Source: MWAR01 sp035388825
GTDB taxonomy: Bacteria; Muiribacteriota; Ozemobacteria; Ozemobacterales; Ozemobacteraceae
Direction of reading: 5' to 3'
DNA length: 64,000 nucleotides
Assembly (NCBI GenBank): GCA_035388825.1
Contig: DAOOQQ010000010.1
Location: 31,141 to 95,140, forward strand
Program-made: the position numbers and the translations under genes
Shown: piece by piece, positions 29,405 through 37,811 of the stretch
How positions within the stretch are numbered: position 1 is the first letter of the stretch
Layout: every line of letters starts with the position of its first letter
The notes under the pieces: generated by a model
What the model was told of the DNA's origin: nothing
What the model saw: only the letters and a program-made list of their open reading frames with translations
The model's database searches: none

Positions 29405-30417
29405 GACAAGGACGCCTCCCGACGTGCGGCCGGGGCGTGAGAAGCGGGTGCGCACGCATGTTCCGGCGGGGTGACCGACGCGATGCGGTAGCGGCCCTGG
29501 CCGAAGATCGTTCCGCGGCCGATGCGAAGGAGCTCTCCGGCCCGGAGAAGCGACAGGAAGGGGCGGATATCGCCGCGGTAGAGCGCGGTTCCGACCGTGC
29601 CGCCCCAGGTTGCGCGCTGATTCTGGCGACTGGAGACGCGTTCCCAGAACACGGTCGACAGAGATTTGGAGGTGAGGGAAACCTGCATGGCCCGATCGAT
29701 GATATCGCGGAAATTCCAGGGCGGCCCGGCGGTGAGGTCGTCCGGGGCGATGGCCGTGATGCGCCGGAGGATGGAGCGGATGATCCGGTGGAACTCGGGC
29801 TGATTCACGATTTTCCCGGAGGTTTTATCCTTGAAGGCGGTCGGGGTCTCGAAGGTGAGACTCAGTTCGAGCGGCTCGCCGCCCCAGCCGGCCGGCTGCT
29901 CGATCGACACCGTCTCGGGCGTGTAGGGGGCGAGCGTGTGGGTCGCGGGGTCATAGAGGCGGGTGCCCGTGCCGGCCTGGTTCATCGCGACCAGGTCGCA
30001 GGGGATGCGATCGCGACCGAGGCCGCCCGTGGCGGCTTCGCGCAGGGCCTGGGTGAGGAACGGGAGCGTATCCACCGCCCGTCCGAAGAGGGTGAGCCGG
30101 AAGCGGGCTGTCTCGGGCGGCCGGAACAGACGGGGGCCCTGAAAGTCGGCGTTGAGGACGAAGGGATGCGGGGCATCGCCACCGCCGCCCGTCGTCGCAT
30201 TCGAGGAAGGAGATGTCGCGGTTTCGAAGGTGATGGCATAGGCGCAGCTATGCTCGGCGAGACAGCCCCGGCAGACGTTATCCGGCCGGTTGCGCTGGAA
30301 ACAGACGATCCGTTTGAGCTGGTATCCCAGCGCCCCGCGCAGGGTGTTGACGGGATTCGGCGGAAACGACAGGGCAGCCTGCGGCCGCAGTTCGACGATG
30401 AGCTCGAGGTATCTCAT
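29401..30417 (-). CDS. cas6: Cas6 pre-crRNA endoribonuclease
   Basis: A 338-residue RAMP endonuclease that cuts the repeat transcript upstream of the 8-nt tag. Features: VNTLRGALGYQLKRIVC, a cysteine cluster C-R-G-C-x5-C-A-Y followed by ITFE, and the C-terminal glycine-rich loop IGRGTIFGQGRYRI typical of Cas6 proteins that act with type III systems. The repeat's ATTGAAAC end fits Cas6 processing. The C-terminal 20 residues are a variable Ala/His tail. It opens the interference part of the operon after a 197-nt gap following cas2. Confidence 0.88.
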   Translation of the reverse strand: MRYLELIVELRPQAALSFPPNPVNTLRGALGYQLKRIVCFQRNRPDNVCRGCLAEHSCAYAITFETATSPSSNATTGGGGDAPHPFVLNADFQGPRLFRPPETARFRLTLFGRAVDTLPFLTQALREAATGGLGRDRIPCDLVAMNQAGTGTRLYDPATHTLAPYTPETVSIEQPAGWGGEPLELSLTFETPTAFKDKTSGKIVNQPEFHRIIRSILRRITAIAPDDLTAGPPWNFRDIIDRAMQVSLTSKSLSTVFWERVSSRQNQRATWGGTVGTALYRGDIRPFLSLLRAGELLRIGRGTIFGQGRYRIASVTPPEHACAPASHAPAARREASLS

Positions 30418-30529
30418 GAGTCTTCCTCTCGATGTGCCGGGCGCGCCGATTTCTCGGCGTGCCGTGGAGCGTTTTCCGTGTCGGTGTCTTCAGCCGATCC
30501 TGTGACGGGAAACCCGGTCGTCGAAAGAA

Positions 30530-30558
30530 GAAATAGCATAAACGCCGCTACGGTTCAA
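30530..30558 (-). promoter_or_regulatory. weak promoter-like pair upstream of cas6
   Basis: On the minus strand TTGAAC (30558-30553) and TATTTC (30535-30530) are 17 nt apart in the only sizeable gap (30418-30614) of the cas operon. It could give cas6 and the effector genes expression independent of the adaptation genes. The boxes match the consensus poorly. Confidence 0.25.
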
Positions 30559-30614
30559 GAAATTATCAGAATCGGTATGTATCGGACCGTTTCATTCGAG
30601 GTTCATCGGCATCG

Positions 30615-30971
30615 TCAGGCGACCTCGCTCTCGTCGGCGTCGTCGTCGGGCTCGGCCGGGGCGGCGTCGAGTCCGCGGTGACCGTCCGTGACGATGAAAT
30701 GGTCGGGGTCTTCGAGCAGGCCGGGGAGGCCGAACACGTGCATGCGGCGCTGGGCGTCGCGGGTCATCGCGTAGATGCGCACGCTGTCCACGGCGGGGTC
30801 GATCAGGGGGCTCACGCGGCGGAGCAGCTCGTCGAAGCGGGGGCCTTCGAGGAACGTTTCGAAGACGCTTTCCTGCACCGGCACGGCGTAGTTTTTCAGC
30901 ATCTTGTGCAGCTTGCGGCGCCGCTTGTCGGACGGAGTGTCATAGCAAATGATATAAAACATGCCGCTCAT
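30615..30971 (-). CDS. cas2: Cas2 integration-complex subunit
   Basis: A 118-residue ferredoxin-fold protein: MFYIICYDTPSDKRRRKLHKML with the conserved D11, then VQESVFETFLEGPRF. The last 25 residues are an acidic extension beyond the usual ~90-residue length. ATG 30971 overlaps the cas1 stop by ATGA. With Cas1 it forms the spacer integrase. Confidence 0.95.
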   Translation of the reverse strand: MSGMFYIICYDTPSDKRRRKLHKMLKNYAVPVQESVFETFLEGPRFDELLRRVSPLIDPAVDSVRIYAMTRDAQRRMHVFGLPGLLEDPDHFIVTDGHRGLDAAPAEPDDDADESEVA

Positions 30972-31972
30972 TTCATCACCACCGGGAGATACGCGTTCCG
31001 TTCGCCGAGCACGAGGCTTTTGTACTGCCAGGCCTGCCTCACGATCAGATCGGCGTAGGCATACGAGCGGCCGTCGGTCGGGCAGACACAGGTGTCGGCG
31101 AGCCGCGCCTGGAGCTTCTTCACGAACCGGCCGATCGTCTCCTCGCTCATCCTCACGCCTTTCCCCTCTTCGAGGCGAAAGCCGGTCACGTCGATCTCGA
31201 GCCGGTTGATCATGCCGCACACGACCGGGTCGACGACGGTCACGCGGAACTCCTCCATCAGATCGAGAGCGAGCGACGGCCGCCGGTCCTCGATCGCGTG
31301 CAGATTCGACAGCATGGGGTCGAGCCCCGCCTGTTCGACGGCCGACCAGACCCGGTTGAACAGGAGCGTGTAGCCGAAACTCAGCAGCGCGTTCACCGGG
31401 TCGGGCGGCGGCCGGGTCGCCCTGCCCGAGAAGCCCAGCTCCTGTTTCAGGATTGCCCTGATTCCCTGGAAGTGGCATCTCGCGCCGTTTCCCTCGATGC
31501 CCATGAGCTCGTCGACCGTCTCGGCGCTATCGACGGCCCTCAGGGCATCCGTCACCCCGAGAACGCCTTTGGCGAGGGCGTCGTCGTGCGCCCGGTTCTG
31601 ACGCATCAGCCAGACCCGGCTCGAAGTCAGCTTTCCCCGCACGAGCGTCTTCGCCGTTTCGAGCCGGAACGCCGCATCGGACGCGCGCTCATACTGCTTC
31701 ATGCGGCACCGGACGGCGCGCGGCTGGAGGTTCGAGAGGCGGCCCTTGAACCGGCCGTTCACGGTCAGCAGCGCCACGTCGATATCCCGCTTCAGCAGCG
31801 CCGTCAGCGCCGAGTGGCCGATTTCCACCGTTCCCAGACAGACGACCTGCCGAAGCCGGAAAAACGGAACATCCTGGAGGATGCGGCCTTCGCGGCTGCG
31901 CACGACGAGCCGCTCGCCGATCCGGCCCAGCCGGCTTCCCTGGGCGGTCACATACAGGGTGGCCTCTTCCAT
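30968..31972 (-). CDS. cas1: Cas1 spacer integrase
   Basis: A 334-residue protein starting at ATG 31972 (MEEATLYVTAQGSRLG) behind AAGGAG; the frame is open further upstream but inside the CAPP gene. The three metal-binding residues are present: Glu in LMGIEGNGARCHF, His in MLSNLHAIEDRRPS and Asp in ALDLMEEFR. The N-terminal beta domain and helical C-terminal lobe have normal size, and there is no reverse-transcriptase fusion. It lies 14 nt after the CAPP gene, forming an adaptation cassette CAPP-cas1-cas2. Confidence 0.96.
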   Translation of the reverse strand: MEEATLYVTAQGSRLGRIGERLVVRSREGRILQDVPFFRLRQVVCLGTVEIGHSALTALLKRDIDVALLTVNGRFKGRLSNLQPRAVRCRMKQYERASDAAFRLETAKTLVRGKLTSSRVWLMRQNRAHDDALAKGVLGVTDALRAVDSAETVDELMGIEGNGARCHFQGIRAILKQELGFSGRATRPPPDPVNALLSFGYTLLFNRVWSAVEQAGLDPMLSNLHAIEDRRPSLALDLMEEFRVTVVDPVVCGMINRLEIDVTGFRLEEGKGVRMSEETIGRFVKKLQARLADTCVCPTDGRSYAYADLIVRQAWQYKSLVLGERNAYLPVVMK

Positions 31973-31986
31973 GGCGTCGGTCTCCT

Positions 31987-34059
31987 TCAGCCCTCCCCGG
32001 GCTCGTCGGCCGGCTCCGGTGCCGGGAGACGCGCGTATTCGCCGATCTTCGTGACGATGCGATCGGTGCCGGCCTTGTCGAACAGCGTGTTGATGCCGCA
32101 CCGGAGCTGCTTCAGCCGAGCGTTCAGGCGGTTCACCGTCTCCCGCACCTCGAGATACTCCCGCATCATCCGGTCGATGCCGCCGCTCGCCCCGACGAAC
32201 TCCTCGCCCCGGGAAAGCGCCACGGGGGCCGGCAGGGCGGCGGAAATCCCGGAACCGCAGCCGGGCACGAAGCCGGCCAGGACGACGGGCGACGGGTAGC
32301 ACCCCTCGGGAACCCGGAACTGGCAGTCGCAGCCGACTTCCGACGCGAGCACGGGAAGCAGCCGCCGGGTTTTTCCGCAACTCATCGGATTCGGCGGCAC
32401 GGCGCGGATCTCCCGGTTCACCCCGTTCGGGTCGTAGCCGGGCTGGCGGTTCAGCATCTGGTGGAGGCAGATCCGGCCGTCGTCGCCCAGGGGCGCGAGA
32501 AGATAGACGAGCACGTGACGCTCGGCGCCGTTCAGCGTCGCCCCGCTCAGGACGCGGCTGACGACGGTGCCGAGCAGCCGGCAGCCGGCGAACATCGCCT
32601 CGATCGGCTCAGGAAACCTCTTGGGCAGGGGAATGACGATCTCGAGCGAGAGGGCCGGATCGCGGCGGTCGTCGTCGCCTTCGGCCGAGCGGGGGAGCTC
32701 TTCGCCGGTAACGTTCGCAGGGGGTGAGGGTTCCGCGTCCATGGCCGGAAGCTCCGCCCCTTCGCCGGCAAGGGTCATCCGGCCGAGGATCTCGCCGAGG
32801 GCCGCCCGGTCGAGTCGGCGGTGGGAGAGGAAGGCGCGGGCCTGATCATCGGCCGGCCGGAAGCTTCCCGGGTCGAGGAACAGCGCGCGTTTCATCGTCC
32901 GGCGGTGGATGCCGAGCGGGAGTTTCACGAGGTTGCCCAGCCCGTCGGGGTCCACGTGGTCCTGTTTGGGAAACAGCTCCCAGTGCAGCTCACCCGCCCC
33001 GCATGAGACGGAATGCGGTCCGGCGGCGCCCGGGTGGGGCAGCCCAGCCAGGCCCGAGGGGGGCGGAACGCGGTCGAGGAGCCAGCGGCCGACGGCGCGC
33101 AGGATGCGGGCGGGCACCGGCTCATCGGTGAACAGCCAGAAGTGGAGGCCCTTGTGGCCCGACCATTCGGGAAGCAGCGGAATCCCGGCTTCCGTGGCGG
33201 CGGCGAGGAGGCGTTTTCCCTCTTCGACGAGTTTCAGCTTGAGGCGGCGCCGCTCGGCCGGGTCGGCGTCGAACCGGCGCAGGGCCGGTTTCGCGATGTC
33301 GAGATCGAAGGCCAGGAGGCAGGTCGTGTCGTCGCGCCGCACGAGGTAGGTGCCGAGGGTGGTGTCGCCGGCCAGGTGTTTCGTGGCGAGCCGGGTATCG
33401 AGCGGCTCTTTGACGGGCCGGTAGCCCCAGGCGCCCTTTTCGCCCTTCGTCTGGACGGCATGGACGCCTTCCCGGCCGGCGAACTGGCGGACGAACGCCT
33501 CGAGGAACTCCCGATCGAAGGGAATGGCGGGCTGGGCGGTCGTCGTATCGCGGCGGATCTCGGCGAGTTCGGCATCGAGGGCGCGCCGCTTGGCGGCGCA
33601 GGCGAGAATGGAGGCAGCGCGTTCGAGCAGGCCGGGGTCGTCGGGGAGCCGTTCGAGGAGGGTTCCGAGGAGGGCTTCGGCCGCGAGGGCGTCGCCGGCG
33701 AGTTCGGCGAGATCGAGAGCGAGGGCCGCGAGATGCGTGTCGTCGGGGCTGAGGGCGCGGAGATCGGCGAGGGCCTCGGCCGCTTCCCGGTACCGGCCAG
33801 CCTCCATCAGGAGCCCGATTCTGGCGCGGTGGGACTCCTGTTCGTCGGGGCGGGCGGCGATGCGTGCGTCGAGGATCCGCATGGCTGCTTCGAACGAGTC
33901 GGTCTGGCCGACGGCCCGGGCGAACAGGGCGAAGGCGGCGGCGGGCGGCTGGGCGCTTGCGACGGCCGGGGCGAGGAGGTCGCGGGCGCGGGCTGGTTCG
34001 CCGCGGCCGAGCAGGCGTTCGGCTTCGGTGATGAGGTTGGTGGTTCCGGTCTGTTCCAT
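31987..34059 (-). CDS. CRISPR-associated primase-polymerase (CAPP) with TPR N-terminus
   Basis: A 690-residue protein. Residues 1 to about 165 are TPR-like helical repeats. An archaeo-eukaryotic primase core follows: LLAFDLDIAKP with the metal pair D252/D254, EWSGHKGLHFWLF with the S-G-H motif at 300-302, and GLGNLVKLPLGIHR. After a linker (about 430-475) a PriCT-like helical region carries four cysteines (C561, C577, C579, C587), possibly an iron-sulfur or zinc site. CAPPs studied in Marinitoga and others are thought to process or synthesise DNA for spacer acquisition. Its position directly before cas1 supports that. ATG 34059 follows AAGGGGG and probably starts the operon transcript. Confidence 0.85.
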   Translation of the reverse strand: MEQTGTTNLITEAERLLGRGEPARARDLLAPAVASAQPPAAAFALFARAVGQTDSFEAAMRILDARIAARPDEQESHRARIGLLMEAGRYREAAEALADLRALSPDDTHLAALALDLAELAGDALAAEALLGTLLERLPDDPGLLERAASILACAAKRRALDAELAEIRRDTTTAQPAIPFDREFLEAFVRQFAGREGVHAVQTKGEKGAWGYRPVKEPLDTRLATKHLAGDTTLGTYLVRRDDTTCLLAFDLDIAKPALRRFDADPAERRRLKLKLVEEGKRLLAAATEAGIPLLPEWSGHKGLHFWLFTDEPVPARILRAVGRWLLDRVPPPSGLAGLPHPGAAGPHSVSCGAGELHWELFPKQDHVDPDGLGNLVKLPLGIHRRTMKRALFLDPGSFRPADDQARAFLSHRRLDRAALGEILGRMTLAGEGAELPAMDAEPSPPANVTGEELPRSAEGDDDRRDPALSLEIVIPLPKRFPEPIEAMFAGCRLLGTVVSRVLSGATLNGAERHVLVYLLAPLGDDGRICLHQMLNRQPGYDPNGVNREIRAVPPNPMSCGKTRRLLPVLASEVGCDCQFRVPEGCYPSPVVLAGFVPGCGSGISAALPAPVALSRGEEFVGASGGIDRMMREYLEVRETVNRLNARLKQLRCGINTLFDKAGTDRIVTKIGEYARLPAPEPADEPGEG

Positions 34060-34271
34060 GGCGCACCCCCTTGGAATTCGGGTCGATATACCCGATCAAA
34101 GGCGGCAGATGTGCGCCGGTTCAATTCTGGGTGGCGCGAACTCGGGAAGCCAGGCTCATACCCGGGCTGAAGGCCGAATCGGGGGGGCTATGCAACTTCA
34201 TTTTCCTGGAAATCCAATGCATCATCGCCCGGCTTGCCTGACAGGGTGATAGAGGCCAAAGGGCGATGAAA

Positions 34272-34697
34272 TCAGGCAGCTTTCTCAACGTCGACCAGCA
34301 GATGCATGCCGAGGGCGGCAAGCGCCTGCTCAATGTGATCGAGGCGGGAATGGTGGTTCAGGTCGAGAAGCCGATCGACCTGGGGTGGGTGCCCGCCGAT
34401 CCGTCTGGCCAGTTCTCGTTTGCTCACGCCCTGGTCTAGCATCGCGTTGTAAAGAAGGATCTTCGTGGACGAGAGAGCCGGAAGCGCAATCGTCGCCCGG
34501 CCCTTCGGTTGAGACGGCATGGGGATGGGGCGCTTGTCATCCATGTAGGCCATGAACATGGTTTCAAGTGCGTCGATGGCATGATGAAGCGCTTCTTCGC
34601 GCGTATCGCCGTAGGTTACGGCCTCCGGCACGTCGGGAAACGTCACGAGAATCGTGTCGTTATCGTCGGGAACCAGATCAACAGGATATATCAACAT
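34272..34697 (-). CDS. hicB: HicB-family antitoxin
   Basis: A 141-residue protein. The N-terminal half is the HicB RNase-H-like fold (VTFPDVPEAVTYGDTREEALHHA), and the C-terminal half is a helix-turn-helix (GVSKRELARRIGGHPPQVDRLLDL) that should bind the operator. It is 12 nt downstream of hicA in the same direction and sits between the cas operon and the old end of CRISPR array 2. Confidence 0.9.
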   Translation of the reverse strand: MLIYPVDLVPDDNDTILVTFPDVPEAVTYGDTREEALHHAIDALETMFMAYMDDKRPIPMPSQPKGRATIALPALSSTKILLYNAMLDQGVSKRELARRIGGHPPQVDRLLDLNHHSRLDHIEQALAALGMHLLVDVEKAA

Positions 34698-34709
34698 TTC
34701 GGACCTCCC

Positions 34710-34898
34710 TTACCTCAGCCCGAGGTCTTTCTTGATTTTGTTCACGAGGCCTGTTCCAAGCTCTTTGTCGGAACCATGCATAGGTAACTCCGAAGAGAGC
34801 TTTCCCAGCCTGACGATCAGATGACCGGACCCACCGCGCTTGGTTTCGAAGGTGCATCCCTGCTTCTTCAGCCATCTTTTCATCTCGCTGCTGTTCAT
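34710..34898 (-). CDS. hicA: HicA-family mRNA interferase toxin
   Basis: A 62-residue double-stranded-RNA-binding-like toxin: MKRWLKKQGCTFETKRGGSGHLIV with the catalytic His H26, then PMHGSDKEL and IKKDLGL. I chose ATG 34898 (MNSSEM) rather than 34916 because it gives normal HicA length. It pairs with the hicB just downstream. Confidence 0.9.
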   Translation of the reverse strand: MNSSEMKRWLKKQGCTFETKRGGSGHLIVRLGKLSSELPMHGSDKELGTGLVNKIKKDLGLR

Positions 34899-35025
34899 GA
34901 GACGAATATACAACAAAACCGTTGTCGTGTCAGCGGAAGTATTGTCGGGAGTTTCCCGGTCGGACGCTCACGTCTGCGGCCGTGCAAGTCAGGATGGGCT
35001 CTTGTCGAGCGTTTACGGGGCCTTT

Positions 35026-37241
35026 GCTTCAATCCCCGATTTGGTGGGGTTGGTGATTGGATCAGCACTCAAAAAACTGTGGGATACGCACGAGCTGATT
35101 CGTTTCAATCCCCGATTTGGTGGGGTTGGTGATTGGATTCGGGAGGGCATGAAGCTTTACAAGATGCTTATGAAATAAGTTTCAATCCCCGATTTGGTGG
35201 GGTTGGTGATTGGATCCCTCGACGACACCGAAGGCACCCCCGAGTGCTGGCACGTTTCAATCCCCGATTTGGTGGGGTTGGTGATTGGATATTCAGGGTT
35301 GCATGTGCGGGATCGTGCGGCCATAACACGTTTCAATCCCCGATTTGGTGGGGTTGGTGATTGGATGCCCCGAGCGTCGAACCGCGCTGAAAAAACTGTG
35401 GGGCACTGTTTCAATCCCCGATTTGGTGGGGTTGGTGATTGGATGCTGTATGCCCACGCGCCCACCCGCGCGGCCAAGGCCAGTTTCAATCCCCGATTTG
35501 GTGGGGTTGGTGATTGGATGCCCTGAGCGCCGGGCGGCGTTGAGAAAGTTATGGGAGTTTCAATCCCCGATTTGGTGGGGTTGGTGATTGGATGGCACCA
35601 TGAAATTTTCCGCGTGGAATCATCCGGCAAGTTTCAATCCCCGATTTGGTGGGGTTGGTGATTGGATCCTAGATGTACACTTCGCTGCGCTGTTGCACGC
35701 CCTTGTTTCAATCCCCGATTTGGTGGGGTTGGTGATTGGATGCGAACATGACCAATGTCGCCGTGAACCTCCGCGAGAAGTTTCAATCCCCGATTTGGTG
35801 GGGTTGGTGATTGGATGTGCGGAGAAAGACCATGCCCAGAGGCGGGTTCACAGGGTTTCAATCCCCGATTTGGTGGGGTTGGTGATTGGATCTCTGAACA
35901 AGTTCCGCGCTGCCCTACGGCGGGAGTGGGTTTCAATCCCCGATTTGGTGGGGTTGGTGATTGGATGCGGAAAGGCTGTTTGAAAATTAAAGATCAAGTG
36001 GGGGTTTCAATCCCCGATTTGGTGGGGTTGGTGATTGGATGCGGTCCCACAGACGGCCGGATGATCCTAGACGTCCATTGTTTCAATCCCCGATTTGGTG
36101 GGGTTGGTGATTGGATCCGAAACCGTCCAGACCGTTACCGTTCTTCCTCCGGTGGTTTCAATCCCCGATTTGGTGGGGTTGGTGATTGGATATGGACAAG
36201 GCTAGCATGGCACAGGCAGCAGAAGACGCGTTTCAATCCCCGATTTGGTGGGGTTGGTGATTGGATATTATTATGTGGACGGCCTGATCCATCCTCATTT
36301 CACGTTTCAATCCCCGATTTGGTGGGGTTGGTGATTGGATATAGAAGCGTTGCGGGCGGGTTCCCGGTACGGTCGCGCTCGTTTCAATCCCCGATTTGGT
36401 GGGGTTGGTGATTGGATAAACGGGGAAACGGGAGCGTGTTCTTTGCGTTCCCAAGTTTCAATCCCCGATTTGGTGGGGTTGGTGATTGGATAGGCCAGAG
36501 CATGGCCCAGTTCGCCAACAAAAAGACACGGTTTCAATCCCCGATTTGGTGGGGTTGGTGATTGGATTGGAGGAGGAATATAACCTATGGGTAAGTCAAA
36601 GAAGTTTCAATCCCCGATTTGGTGGGGTTGGTGATTGGATTACGGGATGCCCTTCGGTATCAAATGGGGCTTGATCTGGTTTCAATCCCCGATTTGGTGG
36701 GGTTGGTGATTGGATATCTTTCCTTCAAGATCGGCAAGAATTGCAAAGGCGTTAGTTTCAATCCCCGATTTGGTGGGGTTGGTGATTGGATCAATGCAGG
36801 TATTAGAATCTGCAACGCCGTTCTGAACTGTTTCAATCCCCGATTTGGTGGGGTTGGTGATTGGATGCGAATCATGCCCTGATCGTGCTTACCGGACACC
36901 TGGGAGTTTCAATCCCCGATTTGGTGGGGTTGGTGATTGGATGTGAGTTTAGGAAATGTCCTTAACCTAGAACAAAAGATGTTTCAATCCCCGATTTGGT
37001 GGGGTTGGTGATTGGATCATCCGAGAGGGAGAGTTGCAAGATATCTCCGGCCTAGGTTTCAATCCCCGATTTGGTGGGGTTGGTGATTGGATGAACAAAA
37101 TTCAACCGGCCGCCGAAGAAAGGGGAACAAGTTTCAATCCCCGATTTGGTGGGGTTGGTGATTGGATGGATATGGGCGTGGCTCTAGTCTATGAGCTGGG
37201 TATGGTTTCAATCCCCGATTTGGTGGGGTTGGTGATTGGAT
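35026..37241 (-). CRISPR. CRISPR array 2: 30 repeats, 29 spacers
   Basis: The 37-nt repeat is the same as in array 1, with starts at 35026, 35102, 35179 and so on to 37205 and spacers of 36-41 nt. The 35026 copy has one change near its plus-strand start and is the leader-distal end. The leader at 37242 onward is homologous to that of array 1, so this array is also read on the minus strand. Several spacers are related to one another or to array 1 spacers (35063-35101, 35367-35407, 35520-35556; 36341-36380; 37168-37204). Confidence 0.98.
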
Positions 37242-37432
37242 CCTGGCTTGGGGGAGGTTGATTGGGAGAGGGCGGGCGGGGCGGTTTCCGAGCACCTCCC
37301 CGAAAAAGGTGCTGAAAATTCAGCCGGGGCTTCGAGCCTGGGCGCAAAACCGCGCGGGGAGCGGATTTCATTTTCCGAGTACCTCGACGAAAACAGCGGG
37401 TTTGCGGGCACCCTGCCTGGTGCTCGGAAAAC
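37242..37432 (-). promoter_or_regulatory. leader of CRISPR array 2
   Basis: Homologous to the array 1 leader over about 190 nt, including the 14-nt dyad GCTGAAAATTCAGC at 37311-37324 and the CTCGACGAAAACAGCGGG block. The middle part (about 37326-37360) has diverged. Confidence 0.85.
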
Positions 37433-37811
37433 TGCTTCGTGGGATGGATGAATCGAAAGGTTTCGGATCAGCTATCCAGGATGCATTTTTCAATGACCGG
37501 GGGAAATCACAATCTCTCCGATCTCAAGTATAGCAGATTCATTCTTTCGAAGAAACCCCCTTGATCAGGGCAATCGCGCCCACCAGGAGAATCATTCCGG
37601 CTTCTGCCGGTATGAGGGAAAGCGGTTGGTGCTTACCCGACCGCGTGGGCCGGTTCTCGGGCGGTTCACGAACCGCCCCTACGGCAGAGGTGATCGCTGA
37701 GGCAGGCGGGCCGTCGTCGGGTTCGAAAAGAATTCATTCGTTCCACTTTTGAACCGGTGCCGTGGGTGCGGCTTTGTCGAGTTGAAGATACAACGCGAAC
37801 GGAGGTGGCCC
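37433..37811. other. intergenic region between array 2 leader and TPR gene
   Basis: No convincing gene. It holds an AT-richer stretch around 37470-37560 that may contain promoters for both directions, and a REP-like hairpin at 37659-37684. Open frames here lack ribosome sites and have no family features. Confidence 0.5.
37659..37684. repeat. REP-like palindrome, copy 1
   Basis: Nine-base-pair stem GGGCGGTTC / GAACCGCCC followed by CTACGG. The layout (G-rich stem, then CCCCTAC) is the same as at 60503-60530, suggesting a dispersed palindromic repeat family. Confidence 0.5.

Noticed and set aside
30968..32380. Longer Cas1 with a 136-residue N-terminal extension
   Set aside because: The extension overlaps the CAPP coding region in another frame and is Arg/Gly-rich; Cas1 begins naturally at 31972.
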